A DNA stretch of 64,000 bases from JAADHI01 sp964451325 (GCA_964451325.1 CAYVHO010000005.1:62001-126000), one strand, 5' to 3'; positions 32,987 through 42,796 are shown, counted from the stretch's first letter. The notes: generated by a model not told the origin, from the letters alone. Numbers and translations: made by a program.

Positions 32987-35752
32987 TTATTCACCCTCTT
33001 CAAGTAAAACCTGGGCGATGTGTTTGACTTCCACCGAATCGTCTAAGCCATTTTTGAGTTGAATCATACAGGCGGGGCAGGAGGTTGCGACAATCTCTGC
33101 CCCGCTGTCTTTAATCCCTTGGCGTTTTCTTTCAAAAATTTTTGCAGATTGTTCTGGATTTTTGATGCAAAAAGTGCCTGCACCCCCGGCACAGCGGTCG
33201 GCATCCGGCATTTCCACAAACGCTAATTTTGGATTTGATTTCAACAAGGCCCGTGGTTGGGCACTCACACCTGCCGCTCTTAAATGACAGGAAGAGTGAT
33301 AGGTGACTTTTTGTTTTTTTAATCCCTTATCGCTTTCTTTTTTCTTTAAGTCTTCGGGATTGTTTTTTTGATTCTCATGTAAAAATTCAGAAATATGCAC
33401 GACCTTTGAGGCTAAGTGCTGCGCTTTGAGTTGGTCTTTCTCATCCGAAAACAAGTCCGTGTAATCTTTCAACATATAGGTGCAAGAGGCACAGCCCGTG
33501 ACGACTTTTTCATAAGGGGCGAGTGCCTCCATATTGAAACGTGCGTTTTTACGCACATGATCATTCAAACCGTAGGTTTGAATCGGTGTGCCGGAGCAGC
33601 GTTGTGGGGGCAGGGCGACGGCAACACCTTCTTTTTTTAGGAGGGCGATAACGGCATCCCCGACACCGTCATCCAGATAGTTTGCGGCACAACCGTGAAA
33701 ATAGGCGACGCCCGTTTTGATTTGGGTTAAATCTGAATAACGCTCACGTAAATGTTTTTTTGCTAGTTTGGGCAGTTTCATGTCCGCAGGAATTCGTGCG
33801 TTTGGCGCCAAACCTTTGAGGAAGAGATGGGAGAGTGTTTCGATTCCCTTTCGGAGAAAAGGCCTGTCCCATAGTTTTTGTGTGTAAGCCGCGGCTTTTA
33901 AGAGAAATTCAAAACGTTCGTGATCGGCTTGCAGGTCAAAGAGTTTTTTTGCCGTTGCGTTGGGCTGGTCTTCACGGGCTTTGAGTATGAGTTTTGAAAC
34001 ATCAATGCCTGCGGGGCAGACCGTGGCGCAGGATTTACAATTGATACAGGCTTCGACCACACGGGCAGATTTTTGATAGTCATATTCAGGATCGGTCAAT
34101 ATATGAAACCAACCCCGTGCCGCATTGGATTCTTCTCCGACAACATCATAAACGGGGCAGACTGAATTGCATTTTCCACAGGTCGCACATTTTTTTGAAA
34201 GCCTGTGCAAGTCAATGTTTTCGGTAAAAGGGGTTTCAGTAATTTTAATCCCGGGGTTGAGTAAGTGTTCTGGATCAAATAAATTTTTGACGTCTTTAAA
34301 AAGCCCGTAAAGTTCAGGGCCATAAAGTTTTTTGACAAATTCGGCACGCACGCGCCCATCGCCATGTTCCCCACAAAGGGAGCCATCGAAGCGTGTCATG
34401 ACGGTTTCGTGAATTTGATGAGAGAGTGTAACCATTGTTTCAAAATCTTTCGGATCATTGAGGTTCAGCAGGGGATTGATGTGGGCGTTCCCGTCCCCAA
34501 TATGGCCGTAGATGGCGACGGTGACCCCTTTTTCAGAAAAAAGCGTTTCGAGATAATCGACCAATTCGGGGATGCGTTTAGCGGCCACGACGACATCATC
34601 GGCAAAATTGATGGGGTGTTTGTGTTCATGCAAACGATACAATGAGGGGTACATGGCCTTTCGCACCTGCCAGAGTGCGGCCTGTTTTTCGGGGTCAAAA
34701 GCAATGGCCATGGGCGCGCAGAGATCGACCTTTTGCATTAAGTTTTGTGCCGACGATATTTTTTCGTGGGCATCTTCGTCAAATTCCAGGAGCAGCATGA
34801 CGGCGGCATTTGCGGGAATATTAAATTTTTCTCGTCCTACGAGGTCAAGTGAATTGGTATCCATCATTTCGAGTGCGCTGGGTGCAAGTGGGATGAGTTG
34901 ATTGACCACATCCCCGACATCAGAGAGTGATTTTAAATAGATCAAGCCCGTGCCCACTTCACGCGGTTTAGGCACGAGTCGAATTTTGGCTTCGAGCGTG
35001 AGTGCCAGTGTGCCTTCGCTACCGATTAAAAGTTGGTGTAGTGGGAAACAACCTTTTTGCAGCCCTTCGGCCAGAGCAAAAAGGTTGTAGCCGGATGAAT
35101 TTTTTGAGACCTTTTTTCGCTTTGATAAAATGAGGGTCAGATTTTCTTGAACTAAATTGAGTAAGTCACGCAGAAAAGGATTTTCTTGGAAAATGTTTTT
35201 AAGCTCAGGGTCATCCAGTGGGTAGTCTTTGGCGATGATCCAGTTTCCATTGGCGAGCAGGACTTTCATTTCCAGCACGTTGTCTTTGGTCGCCCCGTAT
35301 TTGAGAGTGTGTGGCCCGGCGGCATTGTTGCCCATCATTCCGCCCAATTTACACATATCGCCGCTGGAAGGATCTGGCGGAAACAACCAGCCTTGTTGCG
35401 ATAATTTACGATTAAGTTCGGCATAAACAATACCTGGTTGCACTCTGGCCCAAGCCGCTTCGCTATTCACTTCCAGTATTTGATTGAGTTGTGAAAATTC
35501 GAGAATAATGCCTTCTCCCACGGCATTTCCGGTAAGGTTTGTGCCGCCACTGCGTGCGGTGAGTGGGATGTGGTTTTGTTTGGCAAAGCCAAGAACGGCT
35601 TCTAAATCTTGCGGGGATCTGATGAGTGCAATGGCTTCGGGTACGGCTTTGTAAATACTCGCATCAATCGAATAAGCGGTGATGGCGGCAGCGTCCGTCA
35701 AGACCTTTTCAGGGCCAATTAAGGCACGCAAAGGATTGAAATCATGTGACAT
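32987..35752 (-). CDS. FAD-linked oxidase fused to Fe-S/CCG domains (D-lactate or glycolate dehydrogenase type)
   Basis: A fused respiratory 2-hydroxyacid dehydrogenase of 921 residues. The N-terminal half is a GlcD-like FAD domain (IPLTARSGGTNLTGNAVGEGI, then the FAD-oxidase C-terminal part with YGHIGDGNAHINPLL). It is followed by two 4Fe-4S motifs (CATCGKCNSVCPVYD and CINCKSCATVCP) and a GlcF-like part with two CCG repeats (HGCAANYL and SSCHLRAAG). It probably passes electrons to quinone at the inner membrane. D-lactate and glycolate cannot be separated by eye. ATG 35752 is chosen because a minus-strand promoter ends 6 nt upstream, giving a leaderless mRNA; an in-frame TTG at 35788 would start within that promoter. 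Confidence 0.92.
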   Translation of the reverse strand: MSHDFNPLRALIGPEKVLTDAAAITAYSIDASIYKAVPEAIALIRSPQDLEAVLGFAKQNHIPLTARSGGTNLTGNAVGEGIILEFSQLNQILEVNSEAAWARVQPGIVYAELNRKLSQQGWLFPPDPSSGDMCKLGGMMGNNAAGPHTLKYGATKDNVLEMKVLLANGNWIIAKDYPLDDPELKNIFQENPFLRDLLNLVQENLTLILSKRKKVSKNSSGYNLFALAEGLQKGCFPLHQLLIGSEGTLALTLEAKIRLVPKPREVGTGLIYLKSLSDVGDVVNQLIPLAPSALEMMDTNSLDLVGREKFNIPANAAVMLLLEFDEDAHEKISSAQNLMQKVDLCAPMAIAFDPEKQAALWQVRKAMYPSLYRLHEHKHPINFADDVVVAAKRIPELVDYLETLFSEKGVTVAIYGHIGDGNAHINPLLNLNDPKDFETMVTLSHQIHETVMTRFDGSLCGEHGDGRVRAEFVKKLYGPELYGLFKDVKNLFDPEHLLNPGIKITETPFTENIDLHRLSKKCATCGKCNSVCPVYDVVGEESNAARGWFHILTDPEYDYQKSARVVEACINCKSCATVCPAGIDVSKLILKAREDQPNATAKKLFDLQADHERFEFLLKAAAYTQKLWDRPFLRKGIETLSHLFLKGLAPNARIPADMKLPKLAKKHLRERYSDLTQIKTGVAYFHGCAANYLDDGVGDAVIALLKKEGVAVALPPQRCSGTPIQTYGLNDHVRKNARFNMEALAPYEKVVTGCASCTYMLKDYTDLFSDEKDQLKAQHLASKVVHISEFLHENQKNNPEDLKKKESDKGLKKQKVTYHSSCHLRAAGVSAQPRALLKSNPKLAFVEMPDADRCAGGAGTFCIKNPEQSAKIFERKRQGIKDSGAEIVATSCPACMIQLKNGLDDSVEVKHIAQVLLEEGE

Positions 35753-35758
35753 CTTAGA

Positions 35759-35788
35759 AGTATAACAGGGCAGGGAAGCGCTTGACAA
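35759..35788 (-). promoter_or_regulatory. Promoter of the FAD/Fe-S dehydrogenase, leaderless type
   Basis: On the minus strand, TTGTCA (35788-35783), an 18-nt spacer and TATACT (35764-35759). Only TCTAAG separates the -10 box from ATG 35752, so transcription would begin at or next to the start codon. No Shine-Dalgarno sequence is present. Confidence 0.6.
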
Positions 35789-35820
35789 AAACCTGTATAT
35801 TTTCTAATTCTTGAGGGAAA

Positions 35821-35849
35821 TTGACATTGAGCAAAAGAAATGTTATTAA
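35821..35849 (+). promoter_or_regulatory. Sigma70-type promoter for the arsR-SRPBCC pair
   Basis: TTGACA (35821-35826), a 17-nt spacer and TATTAA (35844-35849). The -10 box overlaps the first copy of the tandem operator-like repeat. A second TTGACA at 35782 has a poorer partner box (TCTAAT, 15-nt spacing). Confidence 0.6.
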
Positions 35850-35881
35850 TTAGCCGTCAGGTTAATTAGCTGTTAGGTTAA
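35846..35881 (+). promoter_or_regulatory. Tandem 16-bp operator-like repeat before the ArsR regulator gene
   Basis: TTAATTAGCCGTCAGG (35846-35861) is followed directly by TTAATTAGCTGTTAGG (35862-35877) and by TTAA. The copies differ at two positions. The array overlaps the -10 box and ends 5 nt before the ATG, as expected for an autorepressor site. Confidence 0.6.
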
Positions 35882-35886
35882 ATAAA

Positions 35887-36240
35887 ATGCAAGCTCAACT
35901 AAATGAAACTTTTTTTGCCTTATCGGATCCCACACGTCGCGCTATTTTAGAGCGATTGAGTTTGGGGGAAGCGACTGCGGGGGAATTGGCCGCACCTTTT
36001 GGTATCTCCAAACCTGCCATCAGCAAACACCTTAAAGTGCTTCAAAAAGCAAAATTAATTGTTTCCAGAAAAGACGCACAGTGGCGACGACAAAGTTTGA
36101 ATGCGGAACCGCTTAAAGCGGCAGCAACTTGGATTTCAGAATATCGACAATTTTGGGAATCCAGTTTTGATGCATTGGCCATTTATCTCGAAGAGACAGC
36201 CCGAGAAGAAAAAGCGGGCAATCCTGAAATCAAAAAATAA
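35887..36240 (+). CDS. ArsR-family transcriptional regulator
   Basis: A 117-residue winged-helix repressor of the ArsR/SmtB superfamily. LSDPTRRAILERLSLGEATAGELA leads into the recognition region GISKPAISKHLKVLQKAKLI, with the wing at VSRKDAQWRRQSL. It lacks the metal-binding ELCVCDL box, and it belongs to the subgroup that accompanies SRPBCC/AHSA1 proteins rather than metal sensors. It lies upstream of such a gene (22-nt gap) and behind a tandem repeat, so autoregulation is likely. The ligand is unknown. Confidence 0.92.
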   Translation: MQAQLNETFFALSDPTRRAILERLSLGEATAGELAAPFGISKPAISKHLKVLQKAKLIVSRKDAQWRRQSLNAEPLKAAATWISEYRQFWESSFDALAIYLEETAREEKAGNPEIKK

Positions 36241-36262
36241 ATCAAAAGAAGGAGAAAAACTG

Positions 36263-36730
36263 ATGGATACAAAAAGTCCCGAGACGGCCACCGAGTCTGT
36301 TTATTTGGAACGTACATTTAAAGCAAGCCGAGAACGCGTTTTTCAGGCTTGGACAGAGGCCGATCAAATCAAAAAATGGTTTGGTCCCGAAGAAGTGGTG
36401 GTACGTGCAGCCGAGGTGGATCTTCGTGTGGGTGGTGCTTTCCGGGTCGAGATGATCATCTCAGAGAGTGAAACGGTTGTTCATTCTGGCGAATATCTGG
36501 AAATCACTCCGCCGAGCCGACTGGTCTATTCCTGGATATTGGATGGACAAACCTGTGGCGGAAGCGAAAAGCAGTACGGGGAGACCCAAGTGACGGTCGA
36601 GTTTGAAGAATGCGACGGTGCGACGCTGGTCCGTCTCAGGCATGAGGGTTTACCCAGTGAGCAGGCACGTAAAGGACACGAATATGGTTGGACGGGGTCT
36701 TTCGATAAATTGGCAGGTCATCTGGATTGA
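36263..36730 (+). CDS. SRPBCC (AHSA1/START-like) domain protein
   Basis: A 155-residue helix-grip protein of the AHSA1 group: VYLERTFKASRERVFQAWTEADQIKKWFGPE, then VGGAFRVEM, GEYLEITPPSRLVYSW, TQVTVEFEE, and the C-terminal long helix GHEYGWTGSFDKLAGHL. It has a hydrophobic ligand pocket but no defined reaction. ATG at 36263 follows AAGGAG; the longer frame begins inside arsR. The ArsR-SRPBCC pair is a widespread two-gene unit, often linked to stress or small-molecule handling. Confidence 0.9.
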   Translation: MDTKSPETATESVYLERTFKASRERVFQAWTEADQIKKWFGPEEVVVRAAEVDLRVGGAFRVEMIISESETVVHSGEYLEITPPSRLVYSWILDGQTCGGSEKQYGETQVTVEFEECDGATLVRLRHEGLPSEQARKGHEYGWTGSFDKLAGHLD

Positions 36731-36769
36731 GCCACTAATATCCGTTTGGATCTGCAATCAGTAGAATTT

Positions 36770-36809
36770 TTTCGCCGTGCGAAGCCTGTGTTTGCTTCGT
36801 GCGGCGAAA
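36770..36809. other. Hairpin between convergent SRPBCC and gltD genes
   Basis: Arms at 36770-36785 and 36794-36809 (TTTCGCCGTGCGAAGC against GCTTCGTGCGGCGAAA) pair over 14 of 16 positions with an 8-nt loop. No T-run follows on either strand. It may act as a bidirectional transcript end or RNA stabiliser for both genes. Confidence 0.5.
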
Positions 36810-36822
36810 GTGTAAGATGGTT

Positions 36823-38250
36823 TTATTCCTTTAAATAAGCTTCAATGCCTTTTGCCGCTTCGCGGCCTTCATAGATGGCCCAGACGATGAGCGAGGCACC
36901 CAGTTTGATGTCTCCTGCGGCAAAGACCCCTTTAACATTGCTCATCCGGTTTTCATCGACCATGACGTTGCCGCGCGCGTTTGTTTTGACTTCAAGATCT
37001 GTTAATAGCCCTGTTTTTTGTGGGCCTGTGAAACCCATGGCGAGCAGGACAAGATCGCATTCAATTTCAAAATCACTGCCTGGGATTTCAATAAATTGAA
37101 TTGCGCCGGTGTCCGTCGTGGTTTTTTCAACATGGACACCATGCAGTTTTTTAACTTGTCCGTTTTTACCGGAGAATTTTTTGGTCATAAAAGACCATTC
37201 GCGAATCCCACCTTCTTCGTGCGCCGCGGAGGTCCGTAGCTGCATGGGCCACAAGGGCCAGGGGGTGCTTTCAGCGCGTTCTAAAGGTGGTTCCGGCAGC
37301 AACTCAATCTGACGGATTTCTTTTGCGCCTTGCCGATGAGAAGTGCCGAGGCAGTCTGCCCCGGTATCGCCGCCGCCGAGGATGACAACACGTTTGTCCT
37401 TTGCGCTGATGGCCATCGCGGGGTCGATGGTATCGCCTTTGTTGCGTTTATTTTGCTGAGTCAGAAAATCCATCGCGAGATGAATGCCCTTGAGATCTCG
37501 ACCGGGCACATTGAGATCGCGTGCAAGGCTTGCTCCGGTGGTGAGACAGATGGAATCAAAATCGTTTTTAAGGTTTTCAACCGAGAGGTTTTCTCCGACG
37601 CAGACATTGGTCTTGAATTGAATGCCTTCTGCGATCAACTGTTTGAGTCGACGATCAAGCACCCATTTTTCCATCTTAAAATCAGGAATACCGTAACGCA
37701 ATAAACCGCCAATTCGGTCGTCTTTTTCAAATACAGTCACATCATGTCCATTGCGACGGAGTTGTTGTGCGGCGGCCAACCCTGCGGGGCCGGAACCGAT
37801 GATGGCGATTTTTTTTCCAGTTTCACGGGCGGGGATAATGGGGGCAACCCAGCCTTCGGAAAAGCCACGGTCGATGATATTCCATTCGGTGACACGAATG
37901 GCAACGGGTTCATCAATGATCCCCAATACACAGGCCCCTTCGCAGGGGGCGGGGCAGAGTCGTCCGGTGAACTCGGGGAAATTATTGGTGCTGTGTAGGG
38001 CTTTTAAGGCGTCTTTCCAGCGGCCGCGTGCGACAAGATCATTCCACTCTGGAATCATATTTTGCACCGGACAGCCTGACCAGCCTTGACAAAAAGGGAC
38101 ACCACAGTCCATACAGCGTGCGCCTTGTTGTTTGAGCACTTCTTCCTGCATGGGTTTGTAGATTTCATTCCAGTCTTGAATGCGTTCTGTCGCGGGACGC
38201 CGTGAGGGGCCGCTGCGGCTTATTTTTAGAAATCCCTTTGCATCACCCAT
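36823..38250 (-). CDS. gltD: Glutamate synthase small subunit (NADPH)
   Basis: Flavoprotein of 475 residues that feeds NADPH electrons to GltB. The N-terminal cysteine clusters CMDCGVPFCQ and CPAPCEGACVLGI bind the 4Fe-4S centres. The FAD motif is GSGPAGLAAAQQL, and the NADPH-binding region is VVILGGGDTGADCLG. The C-terminal FAD segment is GVFAAGDIKLGASLIVWAIYEGREAA. It overlaps the end of gltB by 8 nt and completes the operon. Confidence 0.96.
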   Translation of the reverse strand: MGDAKGFLKISRSGPSRRPATERIQDWNEIYKPMQEEVLKQQGARCMDCGVPFCQGWSGCPVQNMIPEWNDLVARGRWKDALKALHSTNNFPEFTGRLCPAPCEGACVLGIIDEPVAIRVTEWNIIDRGFSEGWVAPIIPARETGKKIAIIGSGPAGLAAAQQLRRNGHDVTVFEKDDRIGGLLRYGIPDFKMEKWVLDRRLKQLIAEGIQFKTNVCVGENLSVENLKNDFDSICLTTGASLARDLNVPGRDLKGIHLAMDFLTQQNKRNKGDTIDPAMAISAKDKRVVILGGGDTGADCLGTSHRQGAKEIRQIELLPEPPLERAESTPWPLWPMQLRTSAAHEEGGIREWSFMTKKFSGKNGQVKKLHGVHVEKTTTDTGAIQFIEIPGSDFEIECDLVLLAMGFTGPQKTGLLTDLEVKTNARGNVMVDENRMSNVKGVFAAGDIKLGASLIVWAIYEGREAAKGIEAYLKE

Positions 38251-41200
38251 GAAGTGCTTCCTCCTTTGCTTTTCTTGCTTTTCTTATTTCAAGAACTTTT
38301 TTATATTCGGACGAAATCACCTTTACAAATTGAGGCAGCATATTTTCCCATTGATCAAGGATGCGTGCGGCTTTTTTACTTTGTGTGTACTGCAGGTGTT
38401 TCTCAATGAGTTTTTTGAGTTTGTTCTCATCTTCAGGGGCGGTGACAGGTTCTAATTCAACCAAACTCAGGTTGCATTGCCGTGGAAAAGTTCCTGTTTC
38501 GTCCAGCACAAAAGCGAGTCCACCACTCATGCCTGCGGCAAAATTACGGCCTGTAAGACCCAGAACGACGATGACACCTCCTGTCATGTATTCACAGCCG
38601 TGATCTCCAACGCCTTCAACAACGGCCTTGGCGCCACTGTTTCTAACGGCAAAACGTTCCCCGGCAAGCCCGTAAAAGTAGGCTTCTCCGCCTGTTGCTC
38701 CATAGAGTGAGGTGTTGCCAATTAAGATGGTTTCTTCTGGAACGAATAATGATTTTTTAGGCGGATATATAATGATCTTTCCGCCGGAGAGGCCTTTTCC
38801 GGTGTAGTCATTGGCATCACCTTCCAGAGAAAGAGTGAGCCCTTTTGCGCAAAAAGCCCCAAAACTTTGACCCGATGTCCCCTTAAAATCAAAACGAATG
38901 CTGTCTTCGGGAAGACCGGCGGACCCAAAACGTGAGGCAATTTCTCCTGAAAGCATGGTCCCTACTGTCCGGTTGACGTTTCGGATGGGCAGCTTTTCAT
39001 GAATCTGTTTTCCATCATCTAGCGCGGCTTTGGCTTTTTTGATCAAAAGGTGATCCAGTGCATCTTCGAGTCCGTGCATTTGTTTGGTGACACAATGCCG
39101 TGGAATTTCAGCACTCACTTCCGGCTGATGTAATAAGGCTGAAAAATCGAGTCCTTTTGCTTTCCAATGGTCGATGGCTTTTTCATAACGCAGTCGTTCT
39201 GATGCGCCAATCATGTCTTCCATTTTTCTAAAACCAAGCTGTGCCATGATATTTCGCACATCCTCCGCGAGAAAATAGAAATAGTTCACGACATGATCTG
39301 GATTGCCGCGATATTTTTTTCGAAGCTCTGGGTCTTGTGTGGCAATGCCCACGGGACAGGTGTTTAAATGGCATTTTCGCATCATAATACAGCCTTCGAC
39401 AATCAGGGGAGCGGTCGAAAAGCCAAATTCTTCTGCGCCGAGCAGGGCCGCCACGATGACATCCCGTCCGGTTTTGAGTTGTCCGTCGGTCTGAATGCGT
39501 GTGCGTCCGCGTAAATTGTTGAGAACCAGGGTTTGCTGTGTTTCGGCCAAACCCAATTCCCAGGGCATGCCCGCATATTTGAGTGAAGAGAGCGGAGATG
39601 CGCCAGTGCCACCGCCGCCACCCGCAATGACGATGAGGTCGGCGTGTGCTTTGGAAACCCCGGCAGCCACCGTGCCGACGCCGACTTCGGAGACGAGTTT
39701 GACGGAGATCGCCGCTTTCGGATTTACATTTTTCAGGTCAAAGATGAGTTGCGCCAAGTCTTCGATGGAATAGATATCGTGGTGCGGGGGCGGGGAGATG
39801 AGGGTGACGCCCGGTGTTGAAAAACGCAGTTTGGCGATGACTTCGTCGATTTTATGACCTGGAAGTTGTCCGCCTTCTCCGGGTTTTGCCCCTTGTGCCA
39901 TTTTGATTTGTATTTCTTCAGCGTGGCTCAAGTAGTTGGCGGTGACCCCGAAACGACCGGAGGCGACTTGTTTGATTTTGCTGTTGCGCTCGCTGTCAAA
40001 ACGGTCTTCGTGTTCTCCGCCTTCGCCCGTATTGCTGCGCCCTCCAATACGATTCATGGCGATGGCCAGCGTCTCGTGGGACTCTTTGCTAATCGCCCCA
40101 TAAGACATCGCCCCGGTCGTAAACCGTTTCATGATTTCTGAAGCGGGTTCGACCTCCTCAATGGGGATGGCCTCGCCTTCAGTGAAATCAAGCAGGCCGC
40201 GGATGGTGGCGCGGTGCTTTGATTCGTCATTGGCGAGACGGGCAAATTCCTGATAGGTCTCAAAATCATTTTCTTTTGTGGCGTGTTGAAGGGTGGCAAT
40301 GGTTTCAGGATTCCAGTTGTGGTGCTCTTCTTGAATACGGTAATGGTATTCCCCGCCAAAATTAAGTGCGCGTACAGGATGAACGGTGTGATAGGCCACG
40401 GTGTGGCGTTCCAGGACTTCTTCGGCGATGGTATCGATTCCGATCCCGCCGATTCGAGAAGGGGTACCCGTAAAATAGCGCTGGATGGTCTTATCGTTTA
40501 GCCCGACGGCTTCATAAATTTGTGCGCCACAATAACTTTGAACGGTTGAAATGCCCATTTTTGAAAAGATTTTTAAGAGGCCTTTGTTGACGGCCTTGAT
40601 GTATTTTATTTCAGCGGTGGCCTCGTCAATCGTTTCTGGAAAATACGCTTCACGTGCCATGTCGGTGAGGGTTTCAAAGGCCAAATAAGGATTGACACTG
40701 CCTGCCCCATAACCGATCAATTGGGCAAAATGCGAGACCTCTCGTGCTTCGCCTGTTTCTACGATGAGCCCGATCTCAGTGCGAAGTGATTCCCGAATCA
40801 AATGGTGATGCACGGCAGAAACGGCCAATAGTGAGGGGATGGGTGCCCATTCGGCATTGACCCCCCGGTCACTGAGTACAATGAATTTATAGCCTGCCGC
40901 AATGGCCTTGGTTGCTTCTTTACAGATGCGGTCTACGGCAACGGCCAATTCTTTTGGCCCAAAGGCGGCGCGAAAGAGCATCTTGAGGGTAATGGGTTTG
41001 AAGTTTTTATCCGAGATTTGCTGAATTTTTTCAAGATCGCCATTGGTGAGCACGGGTTGTTGAATTTTGATGCGTCGCGCGTGCTGGGGGGTTTCAGTCA
41101 ATAAGTTTGCCTTTGGCCCGATGGTGGTAATTAAAGACATGACCAAACGTTCGCGAATGGGGTCAATCGGGGGATTGGTTACCTGTGCAAAAAGTTGTTT

Positions 41201-42796
41201 AAAATATTTAAAAAGTAATTGTGGACGTTCGGATAATACGGCCAAAGGAGTATCATGTCCCATGGAACCGATGGCTTCTTCACCATTGACGGCCATCGGT
41301 GTGAGCAACATTTTTAAGTCTTCAATGGTATATCCAAATGTTTGCTGGCGCTGGCGCAGGGTGGCGTGGTTGGGCTGATGTAGGTTTAAGGGTTCAGGTA
41401 ATTCATTGATGCTTATCCGGTATCTTGATACCCATTCACGATAAGGTTGTTGTGAGGAGATTTTGGCCTTGATTTCGTCGTCATCAATAATGCGACCTTG
41501 CTCCATATCAATCAAAAACATTTTTCCGGGTTGCAGTCGTCCTTTTGTTCGGACTTCTTCCGGGGCAAATTCTAAGACCCCGGTTTCTGAGGCGAGGACA
41601 ACCAAGTCATCCTGGGTGACGAGATAGCGGGCCGGGCGCAGACCATTCCGGTCAAGGGTGGCGCCGATCATTTTGCCATCGGTAAATGCGATGGCAGCGG
41701 GTCCGTCCCAGGGCTCCATCATTGCGGCATGGTATTCATAAAACCCGCGACGATCCAAATCCATGTGAGGGTTTCCGGCCCAGGCTTCGGGAATGAGCAT
41801 CATCATGGCGTGAGGGAGGGAACGTCCACCCATGACCAAAAATTCTAAGGCGTTATCAAAACAGGCCGAGTCGCTTTGTCCTTCTTCAATAATGGGGAAT
41901 AGTTTTTCAAGATCGTCTTTAAACAAGGTCGATGACAAACGACCTTGCCGTGCGCGCATCCAATTGACATTCCCTTTTAGGGTGTTGATTTCCCCATTGT
42001 GACAGGTCAAACGAAAAGGGTGCGCCAATGGCCAGCTCGGAAAGGTATTGGTGGAAAAGCGGGAGTGTACCAGGGCCAGGGCGCTTTGCATTTCAGGATC
42101 ACAAAGGTCTGGAAAGAATTTTGGAAGTTGATCGGGCAGAAGCAGGCCTTTATACAAAATGGTGTTACAGGAAAGACTACAGACATAAAAAAAGGATTTG
42201 TCTTCAATGGCTGAATTGCGAACGGCATTTTCAATCCGACGTCGCATGACGTACAGTTTGTGTTCAAATTCACTTTCGTTCAGAATGTCGCGGGCGATAA
42301 AAACCTGACGAATGGATGGCATGCTTTCTCTGGCTTGCAGACCGATATGGCTTTCTTTTGTGGGCACATCTCGCCATCCTAAAAGCCGTTGATCTTCCTC
42401 TCTTATTATTTTTTCAAAAATCTTTTCGCACGCACGGCGATCTTGGGGATTTTGAGGGAGAAAAACCATGCCAACGCCATATGCGCCAGGGGACGGGAGC
42501 TTGATGCCTACTTCTCCCAATGATCTTTTTAAAAGTTGATGAGGCACTTGAAGAATAATACCTGCACCATCTCCGGTACAAGGGTCACAGCCAACGGCAC
42601 CGCGGTGGGTGAGATTCTTCAGAACTTCTAATCCTTTTTTGACGATGTCATGCGAAGGGGTGCCTTTGATGTTTGCGACGAAGCCAATTCCACAATTGTC
42701 GTGCTCATTTTGAGGATCGTAGAGTCCCTGTTTTTTTGGGATGTGGTGTGTTGGAAGGAGAGGCCTTTTTTCTGAAGATATTGTTGATTTATTCAT
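38243..42796 (-). CDS. gltB: Glutamate synthase large subunit (NADPH)
   Basis: Makes two glutamates from glutamine and 2-oxoglutarate. The 1517-residue protein has the expected parts. The class II amidotransferase has its nucleophile Cys35 in EHDNCGIGF, which implies cleavage of a 34-residue propeptide. A central domain follows, then the FMN/synthase domain (GGRSNTGEGGEHEDRF, GQLPGHKIDEVIAKLR, GGGGTGASPLSS). The 3Fe-4S cysteines are in CHLNTCPVGIATQ, and the C-terminal beta-helix (GXXG repeats) begins near SGEIASRFG. A promoter and structured leader lie upstream. gltD follows directly. Confidence 0.97.
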   Translation of the reverse strand: MNKSTISSEKRPLLPTHHIPKKQGLYDPQNEHDNCGIGFVANIKGTPSHDIVKKGLEVLKNLTHRGAVGCDPCTGDGAGIILQVPHQLLKRSLGEVGIKLPSPGAYGVGMVFLPQNPQDRRACEKIFEKIIREEDQRLLGWRDVPTKESHIGLQARESMPSIRQVFIARDILNESEFEHKLYVMRRRIENAVRNSAIEDKSFFYVCSLSCNTILYKGLLLPDQLPKFFPDLCDPEMQSALALVHSRFSTNTFPSWPLAHPFRLTCHNGEINTLKGNVNWMRARQGRLSSTLFKDDLEKLFPIIEEGQSDSACFDNALEFLVMGGRSLPHAMMMLIPEAWAGNPHMDLDRRGFYEYHAAMMEPWDGPAAIAFTDGKMIGATLDRNGLRPARYLVTQDDLVVLASETGVLEFAPEEVRTKGRLQPGKMFLIDMEQGRIIDDDEIKAKISSQQPYREWVSRYRISINELPEPLNLHQPNHATLRQRQQTFGYTIEDLKMLLTPMAVNGEEAIGSMGHDTPLAVLSERPQLLFKYFKQLFAQVTNPPIDPIRERLVMSLITTIGPKANLLTETPQHARRIKIQQPVLTNGDLEKIQQISDKNFKPITLKMLFRAAFGPKELAVAVDRICKEATKAIAAGYKFIVLSDRGVNAEWAPIPSLLAVSAVHHHLIRESLRTEIGLIVETGEAREVSHFAQLIGYGAGSVNPYLAFETLTDMAREAYFPETIDEATAEIKYIKAVNKGLLKIFSKMGISTVQSYCGAQIYEAVGLNDKTIQRYFTGTPSRIGGIGIDTIAEEVLERHTVAYHTVHPVRALNFGGEYHYRIQEEHHNWNPETIATLQHATKENDFETYQEFARLANDESKHRATIRGLLDFTEGEAIPIEEVEPASEIMKRFTTGAMSYGAISKESHETLAIAMNRIGGRSNTGEGGEHEDRFDSERNSKIKQVASGRFGVTANYLSHAEEIQIKMAQGAKPGEGGQLPGHKIDEVIAKLRFSTPGVTLISPPPHHDIYSIEDLAQLIFDLKNVNPKAAISVKLVSEVGVGTVAAGVSKAHADLIVIAGGGGGTGASPLSSLKYAGMPWELGLAETQQTLVLNNLRGRTRIQTDGQLKTGRDVIVAALLGAEEFGFSTAPLIVEGCIMMRKCHLNTCPVGIATQDPELRKKYRGNPDHVVNYFYFLAEDVRNIMAQLGFRKMEDMIGASERLRYEKAIDHWKAKGLDFSALLHQPEVSAEIPRHCVTKQMHGLEDALDHLLIKKAKAALDDGKQIHEKLPIRNVNRTVGTMLSGEIASRFGSAGLPEDSIRFDFKGTSGQSFGAFCAKGLTLSLEGDANDYTGKGLSGGKIIIYPPKKSLFVPEETILIGNTSLYGATGGEAYFYGLAGERFAVRNSGAKAVVEGVGDHGCEYMTGGVIVVLGLTGRNFAAGMSGGLAFVLDETGTFPRQCNLSLVELEPVTAPEDENKLKKLIEKHLQYTQSKKAARILDQWENMLPQFVKVISSEYKKVLEIRKARKAKEEALHG

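Noticed and set aside
36770..36809. Hairpin after the SRPBCC gene as a standard intrinsic terminator
   Set aside because: No T-run follows the stem on either strand, so it is listed only as a hairpin.
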